42,386 nucleotides of DNA. It comes from Deinococcus sp. GTDB lineage: Bacteria > Deinococcota > Deinococci > Deinococcales > Deinococcaceae. Below, one piece after another: positions 1 to 7,083 of this stretch. Where the stretch lies: NCBI GenBank assembly GCA_018260375.1, contig JAGLBF010000001.1, positions 1 to 42,386 on the forward strand, written 5' to 3'. A program made the translations under genes and the position numbers. How positions within the stretch are numbered: position 1 is the first letter of the stretch; every line of letters begins with the position of its first letter. The notes beneath the pieces were generated by a model. That model ran no database searches, was not told where the DNA came from, and saw nothing but the letters and a program-made list of their open reading frames with translations.

Positions 1-51
1 GCATCCGCCCTGATTGATTCGGAAGTACGCCAAATCAATCGGAATCCGTAT
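1..51. repeat. Dispersed intergenic repeat, hairpin module (truncated by window edge)
   Basis: This stretch is identical at 50 of 51 positions to 34351-34401. It contains an inverted repeat, GATTGATT / AATCAATC, and ends in GGAATCCGTAT. It is the hairpin module of the repeat family described in the findings; the rest of the copy presumably lies before the window. The remainder of the 320-base gap (52-320) shows no gene; I see only short imperfect hairpins and a tandem duplication at the uvrD end. Confidence 0.85.
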
Positions 52-305
52 AATAAGCATTCCGGAAAATTAGTTATAAGCATGTCTTCTTAGTTTGCCA
101 TAAGTCGGGCAACTAGGGCAATCAGAGTACAACGAATTAAACGGAATAAGTATAAGGCGGAGCTGTGCAGGTGCCCATACGGATGCTGACTTGCACCTTG
201 TGACATACATGGTGAAAGAAGACCAGCAGACGTATCAAAGGTCTGGATGATTTTTGTTCAGCCACGGCCCATAAGCCGCCCACCTCTTTTTTGATCTTCT
301 GACTT

Positions 306-333
306 TTTACAACTTCGTCTTTACAACTTCGTC
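306..333. repeat. 14-bp tandem duplication over the uvrD stop codon
   Basis: The unit TTTACAACTTCGTC occurs twice head to tail (306-319 and 320-333). The second copy contains the last codons and the stop of the helicase gene on the minus strand, so the first copy is a non-translated echo of the gene end. Confidence 0.8.
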
Positions 334-2537
334 AAATTGGCATACTTGACAATCAATTTCTTCATGCCCGTTTCGTTGCCGAAATGCACCGTCACTTCCT
401 GTCTGTCGCCCAGGCCCGACACCGCCAGTACCTGGCCCGTACCAAATTTGGGGTGGCTGACTTTTTCACCGCCTTTGTAGGCCATTTCAGCGCTGAGCGG
501 GCTGGTGTTTTTGACGCTGCCAGTGGCACTTTTGACCGTGCTGGTGCGGTAATCGCGCCAGGTTTTGGCCCTGTAGTCGATCACTCGCCCGTACTGGTCA
601 ATGGTGTCAAAGTGGTCTGTGCCCAGTTCCTCCAGAAAGCGGCTGTCTTCGGTACTGTTGGTTTTACCGTACTGCATGCGGTTTTGGGCCGCTGTCAAAA
701 AGAGCCTGTCCATCGCCCGTGTGATGCCCACATAAAAAAGCCGCCGCTCCTCTTCTATGCCGCCGCGCTCGTTGAGGCTGTTGCGGCTGGGCAGCAGGCC
801 CTCTTCTACGCCGACGATAAACACGGTGGGAAACTCTAGACCTTTGGCGTTGTGCAGGGTCATCATGGTGAGGGCGTCTTCGGGTGCGCCTTTGTTTTCA
901 ACTTTGGTGCGCATATCATCCACGCTCGCCAGCAGCGCCGCGTCATCCAAAAAGGCGGAAATGTCGCCCTCGTGTTCGCGGCTCCATTCTTCGGCGGCGC
1001 TGACCAGTTCGTTCAAGTTTTCTAGGCGGGCCGCACCTTCTTGGCCTTCTTGTACAAGCAGATCAAGGTAGCCGCTGCTCTCTATCAGCAGGCGCAAAAA
1101 GGCGGACGGGCTGTAGTTTTCGGCGGCCTGAGCAAACTCGTGCATTAGCGCGGCAAACTCGGTGGCTTTGTTGGCCCCGCGCTCCAAAATCTGCTCGGCA
1201 TGTTCGCAGGCTGTCAGCAGCGAAGTGTGGTTGATCTGCGCCCACAGCAGTAATTTCTCTAAGGCAGTGTCGCCAATGCCGCGTCTGGGCCGTGCGATGA
1301 TGCGCCGCAGCGCCACGTCGTCGCTGGGGTTGATGCTCAGGCGGGCATAAGACAGGATGTCCTTAATCTCACGGCGGTCATAAAAGCCCACGCCACCGAC
1401 AATTTTATTCGGTATTCCCAGGCGGCGCAGCGACTCTTCAATGCTGCGTGACTGGGAATTGGTGCGGTAGAGCACCGCCATAGACGAAAGTGGCTGGCCC
1501 TGGGCGTGCAGGAGGGTGACCCGCTCGGCTATAAAGTCGCCCTCGGCGCGGTTGTCGTTGGCGCGGTAAAAGCTGACCGCCTCACCCTGAGGTTTTACCG
1601 GTTTGAGCACTTTTTCTAGACGTTCGGTGTTGTTTTCTATCAACGTATTGGCCAAGCCAAGTACGCGGGCGCTTGAGCGGTAGTTATGCTCTAGCCGGTA
1701 TACCACAGCGCCGGGATAATCTTTTTGAAAGTCAAGGATATTTTGTATATCCGCGCCGCGAAATTTATAGATACTCTGGTCGGGGTCGCCAACAACCAGC
1801 AGGTTTTTATCTCTCTGGGCCAGCAACCTTGTGAGTTCGTACTGCGCCTTATTGGTGTCTTGGTACTCATCAACGTGAATAAACTTGGCCTTGTGTTGTA
1901 TGCGGTCTAAAGCTTCAGGAACTTCTTTGAATAACCTCACCGTTTCGGTAATCAGGTCGCCAAAATCAACGGCATTCTGGCCCTTTTTACGTGCTTCGTA
2001 GCGCCTATACACTTCGGCAGCGGCGGCGCGGGGGATGCCGCTGATGTACGGCTCAGGCCACTTGTCTAGGTCGGCAGGGCTTTGCAAGTTGCTCTTGGCG
2101 CGGTCAATAATGCCGCGCAGCACGCGGGGCGTGGTGTCGGGGCCGATACCAGGAATGCTGCCCATCACTTCTTTAAAGATGTCAAGCTGGTCATCATCAT
2201 CATAAATGACAAAGCCGCGCCGCAAGCCGATGTATTCGCCGTATGTCCGCAAAATACGCACACCTGCCGAGTGAAAGGTGCTCATCCACAACCTGTCGGC
2301 TCCTGCAATCAGATGTGAGGCCCGGTCACGCATTTCGGCGGCGGCTTTGTTGGTAAACGTGACCGCCAAGATCTCGCCTGGGTCAACATCGTGGGCTTGT
2401 ATCAGGTGGGCGATGCGGTAAATCAGCGTCCGCGTCTTGCCACTGCCCGCCCCTGCAATCACCAGTGCAGGGCCAGTGTAGTGCGCGGCGGCAGCGGCCT
2501 GATTTTCATTGAGCTGGGCCAGCAGGTTAGAAGTCAT
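321..2537 (-). CDS. uvrD: ATP-dependent DNA helicase, UvrD/PcrA family (SF1A)
   Basis: This 738-residue protein is a 3'-5' superfamily 1 helicase of the kind that acts in nucleotide-excision and mismatch repair and clears replication obstacles. Walker A (AGAGSGKT) is at residues 28-35, Walker B/motif II reads DEYQDTN, motif V is in HNAKGLEFPTVFI and motif VI is RLFYVGITRA. The C-terminal 50 residues (GGEKVSHPKFGTGQV...) form the Tudor-like domain that binds RNA polymerase in PcrA/UvrD. Length is normal for the family. The ATG is preceded by TATACT with a 6-base gap, so the mRNA is probably leaderless. A dispersed repeat begins 20 bases upstream, so the -35 region lies within repeat sequence. 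Confidence 0.95.
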   Translation of the reverse strand: MTSNLLAQLNENQAAAAAHYTGPALVIAGAGSGKTRTLIYRIAHLIQAHDVDPGEILAVTFTNKAAAEMRDRASHLIAGADRLWMSTFHSAGVRILRTYGEYIGLRRGFVIYDDDDQLDIFKEVMGSIPGIGPDTTPRVLRGIIDRAKSNLQSPADLDKWPEPYISGIPRAAAAEVYRRYEARKKGQNAVDFGDLITETVRLFKEVPEALDRIQHKAKFIHVDEYQDTNKAQYELTRLLAQRDKNLLVVGDPDQSIYKFRGADIQNILDFQKDYPGAVVYRLEHNYRSSARVLGLANTLIENNTERLEKVLKPVKPQGEAVSFYRANDNRAEGDFIAERVTLLHAQGQPLSSMAVLYRTNSQSRSIEESLRRLGIPNKIVGGVGFYDRREIKDILSYARLSINPSDDVALRRIIARPRRGIGDTALEKLLLWAQINHTSLLTACEHAEQILERGANKATEFAALMHEFAQAAENYSPSAFLRLLIESSGYLDLLVQEGQEGAARLENLNELVSAAEEWSREHEGDISAFLDDAALLASVDDMRTKVENKGAPEDALTMMTLHNAKGLEFPTVFIVGVEEGLLPSRNSLNERGGIEEERRLFYVGITRAMDRLFLTAAQNRMQYGKTNSTEDSRFLEELGTDHFDTIDQYGRVIDYRAKTWRDYRTSTVKSATGSVKNTSPLSAEMAYKGGEKVSHPKFGTGQVLAVSGLGDRQEVTVHFGNETGMKKLIVKYANLTKL

Positions 2538-2543
2538 CAGGGC

Positions 2544-2549
2544 AGTATA
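2544..2549 (-). promoter_or_regulatory. -10 box of leaderless uvrD promoter
   Basis: TATACT on the minus strand ends 6 bases before the uvrD ATG. No convincing -35 is visible; that region lies inside the adjacent repeat. Confidence 0.6.
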
Positions 2550-2557
2550 GGGTTGTT

Positions 2558-2746
2558 ATACGGACTGCGCTCCATTCCAGCACAGGCGGGAAAGTACCGC
2601 CGAACTAGCACAGGCGGGAAAACACTGCCGGACTAGCGCTGGACTAGCACAGTCGGTGTGCTTCCATACCAGGGAGCCCGTATCTTTTCCCATTCGCCTC
2701 TGCCCGGATTAGATCAGGTCGTTTCTGATTGAACCGGAATCGGTAT
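2558..2746. repeat. Dispersed intergenic repeat, long composite copy
   Basis: It opens with ATACGGACTGCGCTCCATTC, the reverse complement of the right end of the copies at 15731-15801 and 34267-34337. It contains an internal near-duplication of about 28 bp (AGCACAGGCGGGAAA... twice). It continues through GGGAGCCCGTATCTTTTCCC and a hairpin module (ATCAGGTCGTTTCTGATT) and closes with CGGAATCGGTAT. This is the longest copy of the family in the window. Confidence 0.75.
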
Positions 2747-2810
2747 AAGCGTGAATTCTGCCCCCTTTCCCTCTTTAGTATTCTGAAACGGCCTGTGCAG
2801 GTTTATGTGA

Positions 2811-3701
2811 CTATGACCATTCAACCGCTCTCTCTGCCTGCACGTCAATCCTTTGTCCTGTGGCTGGATGTACAAACCCCAGTTTCCAGGCGTGAAGCCA
2901 GTATCCCAGGTCGCTGACCAGCGCCGCCGAGCCGGGGTAGGGAAGGCCGCCTGCGGCATAGAGTGGGTCGCCCAGCAGCGGCAGGCCGATGCTCGCCAGG
3001 TGTATACGAATCTGGTGGGGCCGTCCCGTGGTGATGCTGACTTCAAACAGTGTGGCGTTGGCGCGGCGTTCGCGCACGCGGGCAAGGCTGTGGGACGCTT
3101 TGCCCTCGGGGTGGGCGGCAAACACCCGGCCTAGTTTGGAGTGCGCCACCGGGCCAATGGGAGTGGTAATAATGTACTCATCTTGTGTGGCTCGGCCTGC
3201 CGAGAGGGCCAGGTAAGTCTTTTGAATGTGGTGCGTGCGCCAGGCCTGACTGACCGCGGCGCGGGTAGGCCCATCTAGTCCAAAGAGCACCAGACCCGAT
3301 GTGCCGCGCCCCAGACGGTGCAGCGCCGAGGCGGTGGGGTGCGTGCGGCGCACCAGGTGCAGCAGCGTGTGCTCTAAAAAGCCGCCAGCAGGCATGGTGG
3401 GCAGGCCGCTGGGTTTGTTGACCACCAGCAGATGAGCGTCTTGGTACACGGTTTGGTAGTGCAGCGGCACACCGGGTTCATGCCAGGGGGGGCGCTGCCA
3501 CAGCAGCAGTTGACCAGGGCGCAACAACGCCTCGCCGCTGACCACTCGCCCGTCAACTTGCACCTCGCCCGCTGCCAGCCGTACCTGCCACTCTTGGGGC
3601 GTGGAGTGCTTATAGCACTGCGTCAGGTAGGCGAGCACTGTCTGGCCCTGTGCCGCTCTTCCCAGCTGTTCACGGTATACATACCCGCTGTTGAGCGCCA
3701 T
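2811..3701 (-). CDS. RluA-family pseudouridine synthase homologue lacking the catalytic Asp
   Basis: The 296-residue protein has the RluA fold: an S4-like segment (about 35-70), VNKPSGLPTMP at 95-104 and the C-terminal motif GRPHQIRIHLASIGLPLLGDPLY. Family members convert uridine to pseudouridine in rRNA or tRNA with an Asp in the HRLD..TSG motif. Here the motif reads HRLGRGTSG, with Gly at residue 131 (codon GGG at 3309-3311). Either another residue does the chemistry or the protein binds RNA without modifying it; I cannot tell which. The ATG follows TATACT by 7 bases, which implies a leaderless transcript. Confidence 0.85.
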   Translation of the reverse strand: MALNSGYVYREQLGRAAQGQTVLAYLTQCYKHSTPQEWQVRLAAGEVQVDGRVVSGEALLRPGQLLLWQRPPWHEPGVPLHYQTVYQDAHLLVVNKPSGLPTMPAGGFLEHTLLHLVRRTHPTASALHRLGRGTSGLVLFGLDGPTRAAVSQAWRTHHIQKTYLALSAGRATQDEYIITTPIGPVAHSKLGRVFAAHPEGKASHSLARVRERRANATLFEVSITTGRPHQIRIHLASIGLPLLGDPLYAAGGLPYPGSAALVSDLGYWLHAWKLGFVHPATGQRIDVQAERAVEWS

Positions 3702-3708
3702 AACGCCG

Positions 3709-3714
3709 AGTATA
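3709..3714 (-). promoter_or_regulatory. -10 box of leaderless promoter for the RluA-like gene
   Basis: TATACT on the minus strand, 7 bases before the ATG at 3701. Confidence 0.6.
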
Positions 3715-3783
3715 CGCGGTAGGTAACGCTGGGAGAAGCGTAAACTATTGTGGATAGAAGTGATGCAAGATAGAAGTGATGGA

Positions 3784-3908
3784 ATACGTATTCCGATTCA
3801 ATCAGGTCGTTATCCGTACCGTACTCATTCCGCTTCCAGTGCAGGCATAGTTAGTGCAGGCATAGTTCCAGTACAGGCAGAAAGGCGCCGCCTGCATCCC
3901 ACCGCCGG
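3784..3908. repeat. Degenerate dispersed intergenic repeat with tandem units
   Basis: The left part, ATACGTATTCCGATTCAATC followed by AGGTCGTT, matches the hairpin module of the repeat family. It is followed by tandem TAGTGCAGGCATAGT-like units and a GGCGCCGCCTGC core. The copy is strongly degenerate, so its right edge is uncertain. Confidence 0.5.
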
Positions 3909-3942
3909 AGTGCGTACGTACTCCTATGCCTGCTGACCTTCG

Positions 3943-3978
3943 TTAACCGCATTGTGCATCTTTAACCGCATTGTGCAT
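3943..3978. repeat. 19-bp tandem repeat
   Basis: TTAACCGCATTGTGCAT occurs twice with a 19-base period. It lies in the 420-base gap before the secreted-protein gene, and no gene is visible here. Confidence 0.7.
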
Positions 3979-4029
3979 AAGATTCAAGTCGCAACCTGTA
4001 TACGTTAAATAGATAAGTATCATGCTAGG

Positions 4030-4078
4030 CAACTGACGGATACAGTGGCCTCATGCTGCGCCCGCTGGCCGTCAGTTG
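4030..4078. other. Long-armed inverted repeat upstream of the secreted-protein gene
   Basis: Perfect 10-bp arms CAACTGACGG (4030-4039) and CCGTCAGTTG (4069-4078) enclose a 29-base loop and are followed by TTTAT. It could be a terminator-like hairpin or an operator. It lies before the predicted -10 at 4107, so it is not part of a leaderless mRNA. Confidence 0.45.
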
Positions 4079-4106
4079 TTTATAAGCAAAGCTCATACAA
4101 ACCCGC

Positions 4107-4112
4107 TAGGAT
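4107..4112 (+). promoter_or_regulatory. -10 box of leaderless promoter
   Basis: TAGGAT is followed by 8 bases and the ATG at 4121. Confidence 0.45.
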
Positions 4113-4120
4113 AGGTCTAT

Positions 4121-4912
4121 ATGTTCAGCAAAACAGTATCAGCGGCGCTATTGGCCTTCGGGATGATAGGGAGCGGTGTAGTTGGCGTGGCCTCGGCCCA
4201 GAGCACCACACCAAGCACGGCTCAGAGTGCGCCCGCAGTGGTTTCCAAGACCCTCAGCCTCAAGGTGGCGGTGCCTTCACAAGGTGCTTCGTCGCTTGCC
4301 ATTGACCTGGGGAGCGCCACGCAAGGCCGGCTGATTCCTTGTCCCAGCAAGATCAAACTCTCGGCCCAGGCCCTGTGCCTCACCGCTCCTAAGGACGCGG
4401 CAACAGTGCGCCAGGTGATCAGCAGCAAGCTGGGCGGGCGCATCAGCAACGACTGGAAGACGGCGGGCAAGGCCAGCAGCGCCCTGGTAAGTCAGGGAGG
4501 CAGCACCTATATGCTGCTGCTTGCCCAGCTGAGTGACAAAGAAACCTTGATTATCCTGGACCAAGCCGCGCCGCGCCGCGCCCTGCCTGCCGGTGTGGTC
4601 AAGGGCGAACTGTATATGCTGGGCAGCGACCTGGCAGGGGTGGTCAAGGTGACGGCCCTTGCTGGTGGGCAATACCGCCTAGAGCGCAGTGGACAGCCCG
4701 CTATTACCGTGACCCCTGGCAAAACGGCAGCGACCACTGGAACCGGCAATAGCACTGTAGAGCTGGCTCTGGCCCCCGCCAGTGACGGCAAAAACCTGCT
4801 GCTGCCCTTTTCGGCTCTGCGCGCGCTGGGTTGCACGGCTACCCCCAACGGCAAAGTGTTGACCGTGGCCTGCGGCACTCAGAGCGTGGGCATTAAACCT
4901 ATTGTCTTTTAG
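4121..4912 (+). CDS. Secreted protein with copper-amine-oxidase-N-like C-terminal segment
   Basis: The 263-residue protein begins with a clear signal peptide (basic start, hydrophobic core to about residue 22, VASAQS cleavage region), so the product is exported. The next 30 residues are rich in Ser, Thr and Pro. The body has four Cys in two pairs (PCPSKIKLSAQALC and GCTATPNGKVLTVAC), which suggests disulphides. The C-terminus (LLLPFSALRALGC...NGKVLTVACG) follows the pattern of the copper amine oxidase N-terminal domain, a fold common in cell-surface proteins and not itself an oxidase. I do not recognise a specific function. The ATG was chosen because of the signal peptide and the -10 box just upstream. 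Confidence 0.75.
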   Translation: MFSKTVSAALLAFGMIGSGVVGVASAQSTTPSTAQSAPAVVSKTLSLKVAVPSQGASSLAIDLGSATQGRLIPCPSKIKLSAQALCLTAPKDAATVRQVISSKLGGRISNDWKTAGKASSALVSQGGSTYMLLLAQLSDKETLIILDQAAPRRALPAGVVKGELYMLGSDLAGVVKVTALAGGQYRLERSGQPAITVTPGKTAATTGTGNSTVELALAPASDGKNLLLPFSALRALGCTATPNGKVLTVACGTQSVGIKPIVF

Positions 4913-5071
4913 TGACCAACGGCTAGGTTCCAGTCGTCAAAAGTACCCGTTTACTTTGGCAAGGTGCTGGCGACGGAGCGCTCCGCAGGGCTCATGCCTC
5001 AGTGAACACGCCTGAGTGGATACGCCCTAGTGAAGACTGGCCATTGGTTATCTGATAACTCATAAACAGCT

Positions 5072-5617
5072 ATGTTTCAAGAATTTAGTCCTGTTTCACT
5101 GGTGATTCGGCGTACACCCAAAGTAGGGCACGAAGCCAAATTTGAAGAAGCCCTTAAGGAGTTGGTCGCGCTGTTAGAGGTCTTTCCGGGGCATATCGGC
5201 ACAGGGGTGCTGCGTCCTGGGAGCGGTGTGCGCGAGTACACTGTGCTGGCCCGCTTTATCAGTGCCGATGCGGCAGTGGCTTGGGAGCATTCCGGTGAGC
5301 GCCAGCAGTGGCTACAGCTTATGGAGCCGCTCAATGACCGGTCGTCTGAGCTGTTGCAGCACACGGGCCTGGAGTTCTGGTTTACGCCGCCTGAAGACCT
5401 GAGTGTTAGCCCCCCGCACTGGAAGCTGATTGTGCTGAGCATCGGTGCGCTCTACCCTGTCAGCCTGGTGGTCAATGTGGCGCTTACGCCAGTCACCGCT
5501 TCGTTGCCGCTGTGGCTGCGGGTGCTGATCATGTCTTGCGTTGTGGTGCCGGTGATGCTCACCTGGGTCTTGCCTTTTTTTACCCGCAGGTTTGCCCGGT
5601 GGTTACTGGCTGAATGA
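5072..5617 (+). CDS. Antibiotic biosynthesis monooxygenase (ABM) domain membrane protein
   Basis: In this 181-residue protein, residues about 7-95 (VIRRTPKVGHEAKFEEALKE...FPGHIGTGVLRPG...) match the ABM ferredoxin-like fold found in small heme-degrading or quinol monooxygenases. Two hydrophobic helices follow (about 115-137 and 147-168) and anchor it in the membrane. Proteins with this ABM plus two-helix plan are widespread and mostly uncharacterised. The stop overlaps the start of acpS in ATGA, so the two genes are probably co-transcribed and translationally coupled. The true substrate is unknown. Confidence 0.8.
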   Translation: MFQEFSPVSLVIRRTPKVGHEAKFEEALKELVALLEVFPGHIGTGVLRPGSGVREYTVLARFISADAAVAWEHSGERQQWLQLMEPLNDRSSELLQHTGLEFWFTPPEDLSVSPPHWKLIVLSIGALYPVSLVVNVALTPVTASLPLWLRVLIMSCVVVPVMLTWVLPFFTRRFARWLLAE

Positions 5618-6003
5618 TTGTCGCTATAGGCCACGACCTGATAGAGGTGGAGCGTATACGCGGCCTGATCGCCCGTGAGCCACACCGCCTGGGCAAGCTA
5701 TTTACGCCTGCTGAGCTGGAATATTGCTGGGCCAGAGCGGACTTTGCGCCCAGTTTTGCGGCCCGCTTTGCCGCCAAGGAAGCCTTTCAAAAGGTATGGC
5801 CTCGCCCGCACCGCTGGACAGATGTGTGGGTAGAGCGCGTACGAACCCTGCACGGCCCCTTTGCCTACGCCCCGCCCACGCTGGGCTTTGCACCAGTGCT
5901 GCAAAGTGAGATGCGGTCAGGCGGCCTGACGGCCCACCTCACGCTGACGCACACCCGCGACTATGCTTCGGCGGTGGTGGTTTTGGAAAAAGTCCCGGAT
6001 TAA
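5614..6003 (+). CDS. acpS: Holo-[acyl-carrier-protein] synthase
   Basis: The 129-residue protein transfers 4'-phosphopantetheine from CoA to a serine of apo-ACP, activating it for fatty acid synthesis. AcpS signatures are visible: IGHDLIEVERI with the Mg-binding Asp at residue 8, and RFAAKEAFQK with the second ligand Glu56. Length is typical. The ATG overlaps the upstream stop by 4 bases. The TAA stop lies in the left edge of a dispersed intergenic repeat, so the final residues may have been reset by its insertion. Confidence 0.93.
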   Translation: MIVAIGHDLIEVERIRGLIAREPHRLGKLFTPAELEYCWARADFAPSFAARFAAKEAFQKVWPRPHRWTDVWVERVRTLHGPFAYAPPTLGFAPVLQSEMRSGGLTAHLTLTHTRDYASAVVVLEKVPD

Positions 6004-6045
6004 ATCAGGTTGTTTCTGATTTATCTGATTTAATCGCAATCCGTA
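5997..6045. repeat. Dispersed intergenic repeat, hairpin module
   Basis: GATTAAATCAGGTTGTTTCTGATT followed by a second partial arm and CGCAATCCGTA matches the hairpin module seen at 2707-2746 and 35072-35105. It begins inside the acpS stop region. Confidence 0.65.
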
Positions 6046-6116
6046 GTGCTCCCTGGTTAGAGGCGCAGCCCCCGTGCGCTACGGTGCGCCTTATCCTGAA
6101 CAGCCTATTGATGCCC

Positions 6117-6122
6117 TATCAT
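6117..6122 (+). promoter_or_regulatory. -10 box of leaderless promoter
   Basis: TATCAT is followed by 8 bases and the ATG at 6131. It supports this start over the in-frame GTG at 6074. Confidence 0.45.
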
Positions 6123-6130
6123 CGCAGTCT

Positions 6131-6970
6131 ATGACTTCTGCGTTTGCCCTGGTTGCCACTGATTTAGACGGTACGTTACTGCGCTCTGACTTGTCGGTAA
6201 GCCGGCGTACCCGCGCTGTATTAGACGCGCTGCGGGCGCGGGGTGTGCTGACTGTACCTGTGACGGCGCGCCAGCCGCACGGCCTCAGCCTGATTGCCCA
6301 GGCTGCTGGTTTTGAGCACTGGGCGCTGTGCAGCAATGGCGCGCTGTGCCTTGACCTCACCACAGGCAAGACACTGTTTTCGGCACACCTAGAGGTAGAG
6401 TTTCAGCGGGCGCTGGCCCAAGCGTTGCTGCGGCGACAGCCTGACACAGTCTTTGTCAGCATTCGGGGGAGTGGTGAGGTGTTTGTGGCCCAAAACGGTT
6501 ACGCGGCGCTGGCGGCTTACGGCGATCACAAACGCGAGCCTGATCAGATGCAGGGTGCGAGCCTGGATGAGGTGCTGAGCCAGCCTAGCCTCAAACTGGC
6601 AGCACGCCACCCCCGCCTCAGCCCCCAGGAACTGTTTGATGAGGTGAGTGCGCTGCGGGCCGAGGGTCTGGGCGGCTTTGCCGTGACCATGAGCGGCGCG
6701 CCCTTTTTGGAGTTTATGAAAGAGGGTCTGAGCAAAGCCTGGGGCCTGGAGAAGCTGTGTAGGCACCTGGGCCTCGCCGCCGCACAGGTGGTGGCTTTTG
6801 GCGACGCGCTCAACGACGCGGAGATGCTGGCGTGGGCTGGGCACGGGGTGGCGATGGCCCAGGCTCCAGCGCAGGTGCAGGCCAGCGCCCAGGAAGTGAC
6901 ACTCAGCAGCGACGATGACGGCGTAGCGGTAGTGTTAGAAAGAATGCTGGCGCAGGGGCAATTTGGATAA
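6131..6970 (+). CDS. Cof-type HAD-superfamily hydrolase
   Basis: The 279-residue protein belongs to the HAD class IIB (Cof/YidA-like) phosphatases, which use an Asp nucleophile to remove phosphate from sugar phosphates and similar cytosolic metabolites. Motif I is DLDGTLL at about residues 11-17 and motifs III/IV are in FGDALNDAEMLAWAG. Substrate cannot be read from sequence. The open frame extends upstream to a GTG at 6074, but the added residues are not family-like, and the ATG at 6131 is preceded by a suitable -10 box. Confidence 0.85.
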   Translation: MTSAFALVATDLDGTLLRSDLSVSRRTRAVLDALRARGVLTVPVTARQPHGLSLIAQAAGFEHWALCSNGALCLDLTTGKTLFSAHLEVEFQRALAQALLRRQPDTVFVSIRGSGEVFVAQNGYAALAAYGDHKREPDQMQGASLDEVLSQPSLKLAARHPRLSPQELFDEVSALRAEGLGGFAVTMSGAPFLEFMKEGLSKAWGLEKLCRHLGLAAAQVVAFGDALNDAEMLAWAGHGVAMAQAPAQVQASAQEVTLSSDDDGVAVVLERMLAQGQFG

Positions 6971-6979
6971 GGCTGACCG

Positions 6980-7083
6980 GGTACGGATTCCGGCTCCAAC
7001 CTTATGAAAAATGTGGTGAAGGCCAGCCGGAGCAGGAACAAGTGCGCCTTTCTACCTGTACGGCCGTGCAGCGCAGTCCGTAT
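6980..7083. repeat. Dispersed intergenic repeat between convergent genes
   Basis: It starts GTACGGATTCCG and ends GCGCAGTCCGTAT, the right terminus of the family. The terminus touches the TAA stop of the minus-strand methyltransferase gene. The interior is diverged. Confidence 0.6.

Noticed and set aside
5041..5071. Leaderless -10 box before the ABM-domain gene
   Set aside because: Only weak TAAACA- or TAACTC-like strings are present with poor spacing, so I did not call a promoter here.
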